A stretch of 9,269 nt of DNA from an uncultured Subdoligranulum sp. GTDB lineage: Bacteria; Bacillota; Clostridia; Christensenellales; CAG-314. Location of the stretch: the NCBI GenBank assembly GCA_902496185.1, contig CABUZX010000027.1, positions 1 through 9,269 of the forward strand. The letters are read 5' to 3'. Under the pieces are notes generated by a model. The model saw only the letters and a list, made by a program, of their open reading frames with translations. It did no database searches and was not told the origin of the DNA. This document shows, piece after piece, positions 1-6,440 of this stretch. Both the position numbers and the translations under genes were made by a program. Each line of letters starts with the position of its first letter. Within the stretch, counting starts at the first letter, position 1.

Positions 1-60
1 AATTTAGTTCGAGCAATAGATTTACCCGATTTTGCTGATTTATTAGATGAAGAAAATTAA
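1..60 (+). CDS. C-terminal end of an unidentified protein (5' end outside window)
   Basis: The frame starting at base 1 is open for 19 codons and ends in TAA at 58-60. The tail reads NLVRAIDLPDFADLLDEEN, acidic with no diagnostic motif. It is the only frame that ends cleanly just before the hairpin-rich, T-run-terminated segment at 63-168, which suggests a real gene end. A parS array lies about 290 bp downstream. In Firmicutes parS sites often lie near parA/parB, so ParB or another origin-proximal gene is conceivable, but the 19 residues do not show it. No function is assigned. Confidence 0.45.
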   Translation, partial: NLVRAIDLPDFADLLDEEN

Positions 61-62
61 AT

Positions 63-168
63 AGCACGAGAAAAGGCGTGGCATCAAGCCCCGCCTGACT
101 CTTAAAAAGGACAGCCTTCCCGAAAAATCCCTTGTAGGGACTCGGTAAATCGTTTGCTCTTTTTTTTG
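63..168 (+). ncRNA. Candidate structured RNA or composite terminator after the first gene
   Basis: Several stems nest in about 105 nt. The closing stem pairs AGCACGA (63-69) with TCG (150-152) plus TGCT (155-158), with a 2-nt bulge. Inside are a hairpin at 74-96 (AGGCG/CGCCT, one mismatch, then GGC/GCC, loop ATCAA), a small hairpin AAGG-ACAG-CCTT (107-118), and a hairpin at 120-145 (CCGA/TCGG and TCCCT/AGGGA). A T-run (160-167) follows directly, so the 3' end looks like an intrinsic terminator. It begins 3 nt after the upstream stop codon. It does not match any riboswitch, SRP, 6S or tmRNA core I can recall. It may be an elaborate 3'UTR terminator, a processed 3'UTR small RNA or an unlisted motif. 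The folding is by eye. Confidence 0.4.
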
Positions 169-350
169 TTTAAAGCACCCCTAAAAGCCACAAATTAACA
201 CCGTAATTAATGGTTAATATTTTTTATAATAACAACTAAATATAACCAAGCAAACCACGTTAGTATTGCAACAAGCATTAAACCACAACGATTATATACA
301 AAAACACAACAAAAACAAACGACGACAGTCAAAACAAACGCAAAACCCCT

Positions 351-366
351 TGTTTCACGTGAAACA
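351..366. other. parS: parS centromere site 1
   Basis: TGTTTCACGTGAAACA is a perfect 16-bp palindrome and equals the Firmicutes parS consensus bound by ParB (Spo0J). It is the leftmost of four perfect copies in the intergenic region before the MATE gene. Known role: nucleation of ParB spreading and SMC loading near the replication origin. Confidence 0.93.
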
Positions 367-407
367 GAAGAAAAAATACCAACAAATACTATTACCCCAA
401 ACGATTG

Positions 408-423
408 TGTTTCACGTGAAACA
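408..423. other. parS: parS centromere site 2
   Basis: A second perfect copy of the 16-bp ParB-binding palindrome, 57 bp after site 1 (start to start). The sequence between the copies is unrelated, so this is an array of binding sites and not a tandem duplication of a longer unit. Confidence 0.93.
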
Positions 424-431
424 GTAAAAGC

Positions 432-445
432 AGAACAACTGTTCT
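432..445. promoter_or_regulatory. Possible LexA (SOS) box between parS 2 and 3
   Basis: AGAACAACTGTTCT is a 6-bp inverted repeat with a 2-nt centre and contains GAAC-N4-GTTC, the core of the Firmicutes LexA/DinR box. It lies about 120 bp upstream of the predicted MATE promoter and does not overlap it, so a regulatory role is uncertain. A chance palindrome is a real alternative. Confidence 0.25.
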
Positions 446-459
446 AATATATTAAAAAT

Positions 460-475
460 TGTTTCACGTGAAACA
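460..475. other. parS: parS centromere site 3, inside a longer palindrome
   Basis: A third perfect parS copy. The symmetry extends beyond the 16-bp core to a perfect 28-bp palindrome (454-481). T residues run from 477 to 484 and overlap its 3' arm, so the site also resembles an intrinsic terminator for rightward transcription. The ParB-site call is firm; the terminator role is inferred. Confidence 0.93.
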
Positions 476-520
476 ATTTTTTTTGTTTAAAGGTAATTTT
501 TTTTGGTCTAATAAAGCAGG

Positions 521-536
521 TGTTTCACGTGAAACA
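521..536. other. parS: parS centromere site 4
   Basis: A fourth perfect copy of the ParB-binding palindrome, 61 bp after site 3 and 30 bp upstream of the predicted -35 element of the MATE promoter. ParB spreading from here could affect that promoter; this is inference. Confidence 0.93.
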
Positions 537-565
537 AGGAAAATTATAAAAATAGGCGTATTTTA

Positions 566-594
566 TTGCGAGTTTTGATAAAAAGTATTATAAT
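566..594 (+). promoter_or_regulatory. Sigma-A-type promoter of the MATE gene
   Basis: TTGCGA (566-571), a 17-bp spacer and a perfect TATAAT (589-594) predict a start near 600. That gives a leader of about 20 nt carrying AAAGGA (605-610), 8 nt before the ATG at 619. Confidence 0.7.
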
Positions 595-618
595 ATATTT
601 GTAAAAAGGAAGATTTTA

Positions 619-2007
619 ATGGACAACAAGATGATTGAGGGCAAAATAGCGCCCTCTTTAATAAAATTTACTATTCCTTTGCTAATAAGCGCGATTTTTC
701 AGCAGTTTTATAACCTTGCAGATACGATAATTGCGGGGCAATACCTTGGAGAAGTGGCTTTGGGCTCTATTGGCGCGAGTTATTCTATAACAATGTTATT
801 TATGGCGGTAGCTTTTGGGTGTAATGCGGGCTGTAGTATAGTAATAGGTCGTTTGTTTGGCGCAAAGAAATATAGAAACATAAAGACCGCCGTTGGTACA
901 ACTTTAATAACTTTTTTGTCTTTGGCGGTGGTTTTGACTGTTTTTGGTAGTGTTTTTAGCGGAAATATCCTAAAAATGATAAAAACCCCCGAGCTTTTTT
1001 ATGAAGACGGCAAAACTTATCTTAATATTTACGTTTTTGGTTTGGTTTTTTTGTTTTTATATAACGCATGCAACGGTATTTTTACGGCTTTGGGCGATAG
1101 TCGGACTCCGCTCTATTTTTTGATAGGCAGTAGTGTTTTAAATATTGCTTTAGATATACTTTTTGTGGCAAAATTTAATATGGGTGTTGCCGGTGTTGCT
1201 TGGGCAACTTTTATTACGCAGGGTGTCGCTTCTTGTATTTCTTTTGTTTTTTTGCTAAAACGCTTAAAAGTGCTTAAAATTTACGCTTACGTTACGGAAA
1301 ACGACATAAAGGAAGATTATCCACTCTTTTCTTTTGGTATGTTGGGCAAAATTGCCGCTGTTGCTGTGCCGAGTATTGTTCAGCAAGGCGTAATAAGTGT
1401 TGGAAACTTGTTGGTACAAGGTATAGTCAACGGTTTTGGCGACAGCGTTGCGGCGGGATTTACTGCGGCAGTCAAGTTGCGAACGTTTGCTTTGGCTTGT
1501 TTTATATCTGCATCCAACGCTTTTGCTACTTTTTGCGCTCAAAATATGGGCGCAGGGCGTACTGATCGGGTTAAAAAGGCGTTTTTTCTCAATTTGTGCA
1601 TGATTTGGCTTATTACTTTGCCGTTTGTTGTGTTGTACGTGTTTAATAGTGAGGGTATGATTAGTATGTTTGCGCGGGATTTGTCTTCGGAGGCTCTCAA
1701 GGCGGGCGTGGATTATTTGCGTATCGTTTCGCCCTTTATGTTTATTATCGGAATAAAAGCAAATAGCGACTCCGTGCTAAAAGGCAGTACTAAAATGATA
1801 CATTTTTTGATATCAACGCTGTCTGACTTGGTATTACGCGTCGGTTTTGCTTACGTTTTGAGTTTTCCGCTTGCAGAACTCGGTATCTGGTGGGCGTGGC
1901 CAATCGGTTGGGTGCTTGCTACCGTAATAAGTTTTGTATTTTACCTTACGGGTATTTGGTACAAACCCAAAAAAATCCGCAAAAAATTACGTAAGGTTGT
2001 AGTATAG
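619..2007 (+). CDS. MATE family multidrug/cation antiporter
   Basis: This is a 462-residue polytopic inner-membrane protein of the length and 12-helix pattern expected for the MATE family. Members export drugs or metabolites using Na+ or H+ gradients. Family-like segments are FQQFYNLADTIIAG (27-40), CNGIFTALGDSRTP (151-164), PSIVQQGVIS (251-260) and QNMGAGR (308-314). The first and third occupy equivalent places in the two six-helix halves. The C-terminus is strongly basic (KPKKIRKKLRK), consistent with a cytoplasmic end. The ATG start is supported by AAAGGA 8 nt upstream and a promoter at 566-594. The gene appears monocistronic. It is flanked by parS sites on both sides and faces the minus-strand cluster. 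The substrate cannot be told from the sequence. Confidence 0.95.
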   Translation: MDNKMIEGKIAPSLIKFTIPLLISAIFQQFYNLADTIIAGQYLGEVALGSIGASYSITMLFMAVAFGCNAGCSIVIGRLFGAKKYRNIKTAVGTTLITFLSLAVVLTVFGSVFSGNILKMIKTPELFYEDGKTYLNIYVFGLVFLFLYNACNGIFTALGDSRTPLYFLIGSSVLNIALDILFVAKFNMGVAGVAWATFITQGVASCISFVFLLKRLKVLKIYAYVTENDIKEDYPLFSFGMLGKIAAVAVPSIVQQGVISVGNLLVQGIVNGFGDSVAAGFTAAVKLRTFALACFISASNAFATFCAQNMGAGRTDRVKKAFFLNLCMIWLITLPFVVLYVFNSEGMISMFARDLSSEALKAGVDYLRIVSPFMFIIGIKANSDSVLKGSTKMIHFLISTLSDLVLRVGFAYVLSFPLAELGIWWAWPIGWVLATVISFVFYLTGIWYKPKKIRKKLRKVVV

Positions 2008-2133
2008 CGAGTTTAGTCCACATTGTGTTGTAGAAAAGTGGATATTTTGCCTCTATTTGTAAAAAAAAGACAAAAAGCTATTAGATGGGGTAGGGTAAGT
2101 AAAAACAAAAATAAACAGCGTTCGCTTTTGTGC

Positions 2134-2149
2134 TGTTTCACGAGAAACA
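2134..2149. other. parS: Degenerate parS site 5 (one mismatch)
   Basis: TGTTTCACGAGAAACA differs from the perfect parS sites of this window at one central base (T to A at position 10). It is intergenic, 127 bp after the MATE stop. ParB tolerates some single changes, so it is probably bound, perhaps more weakly. It is about 1.6 kb from the four-site array. Confidence 0.7.
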
Positions 2150-2430
2150 TTGGCAAAATTACGCGCATTTTGTTGATAATTGCCGTTAAGTCGTGGCTGG
2201 TAATGTTGGAGCTTTTTTTTGTTACTTAAGGATTAGTTATTCGGTTTTTGCTTGTTGGAGTATTTGTTGCAGGATACGTTAGTTGTGTCAGTGGCAAAAG
2301 TATGGTGGCAGGAGATATATTTGTACGTGCGATTGGCGCTTGGCGCAGGATATAAAAAGACAATAAAAGGCTTTTGTATTGGCTAACGTTGTTTTTTGCT
2401 TGTTTTAAAAAATCTTTTCGCAAAAAGGCT

Positions 2431-2562
2431 TGAGATACTTCGCTCCGCTCAGTATGACATTACTTGTTGTCATTCTGAGATGGACGGTCAAAGACGGACT
2501 AACGAAGAATCCCCTTTTGATTGTCATTCTGAGACCGCCTACCCGTCGGACAAACGAAGGCT
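2431..2562. repeat. Cluster of dispersed TGTCATTCTGAG-type repeats
   Basis: Three units are visible: an element starting TGAGATACTTCG and ending AGTATGACA (2431-2459, inverted), and two direct units beginning TGTCATTCTGAGA (2468-about 2512 and 2522-about 2562), each with a CGAAG near its far end. Inverted relatives occur at 7456-7507 and 7535-7564. Intergenic repeats of this TGTCATTCTGAG...CGAAG kind are common in gut Firmicutes genomes. No open frame or transposase is associated. They may be small non-autonomous elements or REP-like hairpins. Confidence 0.7.
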
Positions 2563-2585
2563 CTCTCTATATAGTCATTATAAAT

Positions 2586-2617
2586 CAACCCCCTGGCTTA
2601 GCTAAGCCAGGGGGTTG
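2586..2617. terminator. Perfect 32-nt palindrome, probable bidirectional terminator
   Basis: Two 16-nt arms (CAACCCCCTGGCTTAG and its exact complement) meet without a spacer and make a very GC-rich stem. It sits 55 bp beyond the end of tatD, between convergent transcription units, where a bidirectional terminator would be expected. Neither side has a proper T-run (GTGCGTAAAA on +, ATTTATAAT on -), so it is not a textbook intrinsic terminator. The end of a small mobile element is an alternative. Confidence 0.5.
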
Positions 2618-2672
2618 TGCGTAAAATATTTTAAGTTGTTTTTAATAATTGTTGTTGCTTAAGCGCAAAAAA

Positions 2673-3467
2673 TCAGACATTAAAAAAATTTTTTAATTTG
2701 GGGAAAAGTCTTAGGGTGTTTTGTCTTACCGTTTGGCAAAAATCCGACGTATCAAGGTCAAATTCTTCCGCAAGGCGTTTTGCCACGATAGCTACGTTTT
2801 TGGGGGTGTTAGTTTGTCCTCTAAAAGGTACGGGCGTCATATAGGGGCAATCGGTTTCGGTGAGTATTCTCGTAATGGGAATTTGCTTAATGGTGTCAAA
2901 ACCCTTAAAGTTTTTAAAAGTTATTGCGCCACCTAAAGAAAAATACGCGTCGTATTTGTCGATTAAAATCTTTGTTGTCTCGGCGCTACCGTTAAAGCAA
3001 TGAAAAAGCACGCCGTTATTGAGATAACTTTTGTTTTTTGCCAAAATATCCAACGTGTCGCCCCAAGCCTCGCGGGTATGGATAACGATAGGCAAGCCGA
3101 GTTTATCTGCCAAAATTATTTGTTTTTCAAAAACAGAACGTTGAACTTCTCTCAAAGAAAGGTCGTAGTGGTAGTCAAGACCAATTTCGCCTATAGCTAA
3201 AACTTTTGGATGGGTTGCGTTTTGCGACAAAAAGTTTTGCGTATCCAAGTCAAAAAACTTTGCCTCGTGCGGATGGCAACCCAAAACGCAAAATATATTG
3301 TCAAAGTTTTTTGCCAACTCAAGGGAGTTTTTTGAAGTTTGTAGGTCGCTACCGCAGTTTATTACAAATTCTACGTCGTCGTCGGCAAGAGAATCTATTA
3401 TTTGTTGTCTGTTTTGGTCAAACGCCTCGTCGTCAAGATGAGCGTGACAATCTATAAAGTTTTTCAT
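2673..3467 (-). CDS. tatD: TatD family metal-dependent hydrolase / DNase
   Basis: The 264 residues cover a complete TatD TIM-barrel hydrolase. Visible metal-site residues are H8 and H10 (DCHAH), E94 (AIGEIGLDYH), H130 (IVIHTREAW), H156 (FHCFNGS) and D206 (TETDCPY). The typical TPVPFRGQTNTP segment (211-222) and C-terminal NTLRLFPKL (250-258) are also present. Characterised TatD proteins are cytoplasmic 3'-5' exonucleases acting on DNA/RNA ends or damaged DNA. The ATG has AAAGGA 7 nt upstream. The gene follows a TatD-linked radical SAM gene, a recurrent clostridial pairing, but a terminator-like hairpin lies between them. It may therefore be expressed partly by read-through or from its own weak promoter; none was evident. 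All key residues are present. Confidence 0.95.
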   Translation of the reverse strand: MKNFIDCHAHLDDEAFDQNRQQIIDSLADDDVEFVINCGSDLQTSKNSLELAKNFDNIFCVLGCHPHEAKFFDLDTQNFLSQNATHPKVLAIGEIGLDYHYDLSLREVQRSVFEKQIILADKLGLPIVIHTREAWGDTLDILAKNKSYLNNGVLFHCFNGSAETTKILIDKYDAYFSLGGAITFKNFKGFDTIKQIPITRILTETDCPYMTPVPFRGQTNTPKNVAIVAKRLAEEFDLDTSDFCQTVRQNTLRLFPKLKNFFNV

Positions 3468-3509
3468 GTTTTTTCCTTTTTTTGGTAGAGTGTTTTAAGT
3501 CAAAAAGTA

Positions 3510-3530
3510 GGGTTGACGTTTTGTCAACCC
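3510..3530 (-). terminator. Terminator-like hairpin between radical SAM gene and tatD
   Basis: Read on the minus strand, an 8-bp stem (GGGTTGAC/GTCAACCC) with a 5-nt loop is followed by TACTTTTTG. It begins 6 nt after the radical SAM gene and ends 43 nt before the tatD start. It could end or attenuate transcription before tatD. Its core TTGACGT-NN-TGTCAA (3513-3527) recurs upstream of pepV, so a protein-binding operator is an alternative reading. Confidence 0.6.
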
Positions 3531-3536
3531 TTAAAA

Positions 3537-4145
3537 TTAGTATTGAGAAAGCGGAATATATTTGCGTACCTTTAAAGTCACGCCTATTTGCTTGCAAATT
3601 TGCTTGCATTTGGCTATTTTTTCCTCGCCGATAACGTCTACGACAGACATAATCACGTTTACGCCCTTGTCGGCGCAGTTTTTTGCAAATTTCAGTATTG
3701 CGGAATAAGCTTCGGCGCCAAAACGGCTATGGCAAAGCGCTTGATAGTCCTCGGCGTTATCTTCGTTTAAGCTAATGCTCACCGAATCGGTAACAGCCGA
3801 AATAGTTTCCGTTGTGTCAAAACCGTTGATAAGGTCGCTTTGTCCGTTGGTATTGAGTCTTACTTTTCCGCCGTTGAGTTTAATAAACTCTGCAACCTTT
3901 ATATATGCGTCAAGATTTTCCGTCGGTTCGCCAAAACCGCAAAAAACAAACTCCTGTTGCAAATTTTTTTCTGCTTTAAGTTGTTTAATAATTTCTTGCG
4001 CCGACGGCGTTTGGTTGTTTAGCCACAAGTCTTGTCCGTCCATAGTTTTGCGACCGCATCTAATACAAAAGTCACAAGCGTTGGAGCATTTGTTTGTAAT
4101 ATTTAAATAAGGTTTTCCGTCTACGTAATACAAAAATTTATCCAT
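3537..4145 (-). CDS. TatD-linked radical SAM protein
   Basis: This compact 202-residue radical SAM protein has the 4Fe-4S cluster motif C20-x3-C24-x2-C27 (NKCSNACDFC) near the N-terminus, followed by a GEP motif at 72-74 (CGFGEPTEN) and LNTNGQSDLI (97-106). These are parts of the SAM-binding half barrel. Length, an almost immediate CxxxCxxC and adjacency to tatD match the family of TatD-associated radical SAM proteins (TIGR04038-like). Their substrate is unknown. The ATG lies 2 nt after the pepV stop with no clear Shine-Dalgarno, so translation is probably coupled to pepV. An extra cysteine (C30) follows the cluster motif. No C-terminal SPASM-type cysteine domain is present. Confidence 0.93.
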   Translation of the reverse strand: MDKFLYYVDGKPYLNITNKCSNACDFCIRCGRKTMDGQDLWLNNQTPSAQEIIKQLKAEKNLQQEFVFCGFGEPTENLDAYIKVAEFIKLNGGKVRLNTNGQSDLINGFDTTETISAVTDSVSISLNEDNAEDYQALCHSRFGAEAYSAILKFAKNCADKGVNVIMSVVDVIGEEKIAKCKQICKQIGVTLKVRKYIPLSQY

Positions 4146-4147
4146 AA

Positions 4148-5482
4148 TTATTTAGCAAGGGTTTCAAATGCTTCGGCGTACATAAGCGCCATTTTGTCAA
4201 GGTTTTCGAGGCTAATCCACTCGTCCTTTTCGTGAATAGCAGTCATCTCGCCGGGGAATGCCGGCCCGAAAGCCACACATTTGGGCAACATTCTCGAATA
4301 CGTTCCGCCACCGATTGCAAGGGGCAAAGAGTTTGTGTTTGTAAATTTGTTGTAAATCCCTAACAAAGTTTCCACCAATGGGTCGTCGGCTTTGACAAAG
4401 AGCGGTTCTTTAATATGACTTTCTTCTATTTTGAGCGAAGAAATGCTGTTGTCTATTACGCATTTTCTTAAAAAGGCAGAGTTAAAGGTCACAGGAAAGC
4501 GCGTATCCAATTTTATTTTGAGATGATTGTCCTTTACGTCCACGACGCCGATATTCATAGTGATTTTTCCGCTGGGTTCGTCACAAAGGGCAATACCCCA
4601 ATTTTTGCCGTTGAGGTCGTGGCACATTTTTTGCGAAACGAAAGAGAGCGTTTCGTTGTGGGGAAAAAGTTTGCTCAAAAGGTCAAAGGTCTCCCACGTT
4701 GCGTTTTTGCCAAGGTGCGGGCTTGCCGCGTGGCAAGAAACGCCCGTTGTTTCTATCTTGTAATCGCCGTTAGGCAAAACGGTATATTTTGCGCCGATTT
4801 TTTTGATGGATTCTTCCGTAATGGATTTGTCCAACACTGTTTCGCACTTGTCGGGTACGACGTTTACTCTCGTGCCTGCGCGAATATTTTTTATTTGCGC
4901 GGGAAGCTCGCCCACGTCAAGGTCAAAGGCGTAAATTCCCTTTTCGATATTAATTACGGGAAAATCTCCGTCTGGGCTAAAGGCAAGGTCTGGCAAGGGC
5001 ATTTTGGTTTTGTAGTACTTGATGCACTCCATATTGGTTTCCTCGTCGCAACCAAAAATTAATCTTATGCGTTTTTTTGGTTTAAAACCGCTGTCCTTTA
5101 GCGCTTTTAGGGCGAAAAGACAGGCAATCATAGGGCCTTTGTCGTCGCTTGCTCCGCGCGCGTATAATTTTCCGTCGCGTACGGTGGGGGTAAAGGGCGG
5201 TGACGTCCAACCATCCGTCACGGGAACGACGTCAAGGTGGCCAAGAGCGCTAACAATTTGATCTCCCTCGCCAAATTCTACGTGACCTGCGTAGTTGTCG
5301 GCGTTAAAAGTATCAAAACCCATTTCGCGGGCGGTCTTTAAGACGTAATCAAGGCAGTCCGCCAAGTTTTTGCCAAAAGGCGCGTTGGGTTCGGGCGCGG
5401 TACGCACGGTGTCCATTGCAAGGGTTTTGTTTAAAACCTCTATCATTTGGTCTTTGAGATTAAAATAAAATTCTTTTTGCAT
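4148..5482 (-). CDS. pepV: PepV/Sapep-type M20 family dipeptidase
   Basis: This 444-residue M20 metallopeptidase resembles PepV of lactic acid bacteria and Sapep of staphylococci, which hydrolyse dipeptides in the cytoplasm using Zn2+ or Mn2+. Visible catalytic elements are GHLDVVP (H82, D84), RGASDDKGP (bridging D114), GCDEETN (E147 general base and E148), SPDGDFP (D171) and a C-terminal TAIHEKDEW (H417). The lid-domain segment GVSCHAASPHLGKNA is also typical. The length is near the usual 450-470. The ATG has AAAGGA 8 nt upstream. It lies 65 bp after radC and 2 bp before the radical SAM gene. Upstream of the start is a palindrome (5500-5514) also found before tatD. All metal and catalytic residues appear present. 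Confidence 0.94.
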   Translation of the reverse strand: MQKEFYFNLKDQMIEVLNKTLAMDTVRTAPEPNAPFGKNLADCLDYVLKTAREMGFDTFNADNYAGHVEFGEGDQIVSALGHLDVVPVTDGWTSPPFTPTVRDGKLYARGASDDKGPMIACLFALKALKDSGFKPKKRIRLIFGCDEETNMECIKYYKTKMPLPDLAFSPDGDFPVINIEKGIYAFDLDVGELPAQIKNIRAGTRVNVVPDKCETVLDKSITEESIKKIGAKYTVLPNGDYKIETTGVSCHAASPHLGKNATWETFDLLSKLFPHNETLSFVSQKMCHDLNGKNWGIALCDEPSGKITMNIGVVDVKDNHLKIKLDTRFPVTFNSAFLRKCVIDNSISSLKIEESHIKEPLFVKADDPLVETLLGIYNKFTNTNSLPLAIGGGTYSRMLPKCVAFGPAFPGEMTAIHEKDEWISLENLDKMALMYAEAFETLAK

Positions 5483-5499
5483 ATTGCTATCCTTTTTGG

Positions 5500-5514
5500 T
5501 TGACGTGGTGTCAA
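5500..5514. promoter_or_regulatory. Palindromic motif upstream of pepV, shared with tatD
   Basis: TTGACGTGGTGTCAA has 5-bp arms around a 5-nt centre and matches TTGACGTTTTGTCAA (3513-3527) upstream of tatD at 13 of 15 bases. It lies 17 nt before the pepV ATG, just outside the ribosome binding site. It may be an operator or an RNA hairpin in the radC-pepV transcript. On the minus strand it contains TTGACA, but no acceptable -10 follows. Confidence 0.35.
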
Positions 5515-5547
5515 GCTTTATGATGTATTATATTGTGTTTTTTGTTT

Positions 5548-6402
5548 TTAATTTACAAAATTGGGTATAGAATCGACCTTTTTTTGAGAAAGTTGACGCA
5601 AAATATTGGGATGAGTGTGCGCCGAAATTATTGTGTTTTGCGGAAAAAACAGTTTAGAAACGGTTTCGGTTGAAAAGGGCAATGGTACGCCTTCTTCGTA
5701 GATGATTTTTTTTATCATTTTGCCGAGTTTAAAATCGTAAAAAAAGCTATACACGTCTGTCGGCGACACAATAAAGTGGTCGAGAAATATTAGATTACGT
5801 TGTGAAACGTATTTTAATAGGTTGTAAGTAAAAAGCAAGTCTTGTTTGGACGGTTGGGCAATTTCTACGGGATGATTGTGCGCAAAAAACAGGTAAAGCG
5901 CGCCGTGTTTTTTGGCCGTTTGAACAATTTCTTCAAAGGTTGGAGTAACGACTCTATCCTTGTCAAATTGAGTTGTTTCGCCCGAATATACCAACTCAAA
6001 GTTTTTGTCGTAACATACAAAAGCGATACTTTCGTACTCCTTGCTTTTGAGCGAAACGTAAAAAGAGTTTGCTATTTGCGGACGATACAGGGCTTGGGCT
6101 TTTTCGGAATTGCCCTCAAAAAGGTATGAAAAGGTCTGTCTAAAAAAGGATAGTAAGGTTGCCGTCCTTTTCCCCACGCCTTCTACCGACAAAAGAGACT
6201 CTTTGCTTGCCGACAAAACGTTTTTTAGCGTACCGAATTTTTTGAGCAATCGTTTGGCGATAATTTGCGTATCCGAATACAAAATGATTTGAAACAGTAG
6301 CATTTCCAATATTTCGTAGTCTTGAAGCGAGTCTATACCGTCTTTTTCAAATCTGTCACGCAAGCGCTGACGGTGTCCTATTGCCGGATGTGTGATTTTC
6401 AT
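5548..6402 (-). CDS. radC: RadC-like JAB/MPN domain protein with C-terminal extension
   Basis: The N-terminus (IGHRQRLRDRFEKDG) and a helix-hairpin-helix-like VEGVGKRTATLL (73-84) match clostridial RadC proteins. They precede a JAB/MPN domain with HNHP (175-178), S185 and D188, the H-x-H-x7-S-x2-D metal motif; the nearby E157/E158 may supply the acidic residue. RadC was once annotated as a DNA repair protein; its activity is unsettled, though the fold is metalloprotease-like. At 284 residues it is longer than the usual roughly 220-230. The extra tail (about 235-284) carries a second motif-like AHTHPN (261-266) with S272 and D277. The ATG has GGGG 8 nt upstream. It is second in the minus-strand cluster. 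Confidence 0.88.
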   Translation of the reverse strand: MKITHPAIGHRQRLRDRFEKDGIDSLQDYEILEMLLFQIILYSDTQIIAKRLLKKFGTLKNVLSASKESLLSVEGVGKRTATLLSFFRQTFSYLFEGNSEKAQALYRPQIANSFYVSLKSKEYESIAFVCYDKNFELVYSGETTQFDKDRVVTPTFEEIVQTAKKHGALYLFFAHNHPVEIAQPSKQDLLFTYNLLKYVSQRNLIFLDHFIVSPTDVYSFFYDFKLGKMIKKIIYEEGVPLPFSTETVSKLFFPQNTIISAHTHPNILRQLSQKKVDSIPNFVN

Positions 6403-6440
6403 TTGTGTTGCCCCGAATTTATTTTGATATTAAAAAGACA

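Larger units (their letters stand above)
2008..2672. other. Convergent intergenic region without a convincing gene
   Basis: These 665 bases lie between the ends of the MATE gene (+) and tatD (-). A frame from a TTG at 2023 runs to TAA at 2227-2229 and continues in the same frame to another stop near 2353. It has no ATG or Shine-Dalgarno support and its hydrophobic stretches fit T-rich noise, so no gene is called. A decayed membrane-protein gene is possible but unproven. The region contains a degenerate parS, three dispersed-repeat units and a long perfect palindrome, listed separately. Confidence 0.6.

Noticed and set aside
266..426. Reading frame of about 50 codons containing two FHVKQ repeats
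   Set aside because: The repeated residues are simply the translation of two parS sites (TTTCACGTGAAACAG); no ATG or Shine-Dalgarno is present.
1318..1326. TTATCCACT, DnaA-box-like sequence within the MATE gene
   Set aside because: A single one-mismatch copy in coding sequence with no neighbouring boxes; expected by chance.
2023..2353. Hydrophobic frame after the MATE gene, interrupted by one TAA
   Set aside because: It starts at TTG without a ribosome binding site, contains a parS site, and its hydrophobicity fits T-rich noncoding DNA; at most a very decayed gene.
2431..2562. CRISPR array interpretation of the TGTCATTCTGAG units
   Set aside because: Only three units, with variable sequence and spacing, mixed orientation and no cas genes; they fit a dispersed intergenic repeat family.
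2396..2624. Short overlapping + strand frames near the repeat cluster
   Set aside because: They are translations of the intergenic repeats and palindrome, without start signals.
4523..5062. Long + strand open frame (179 codons) opposite pepV
   Set aside because: It is antisense to a complete PepV with all catalytic motifs and has no family features; a shadow frame.
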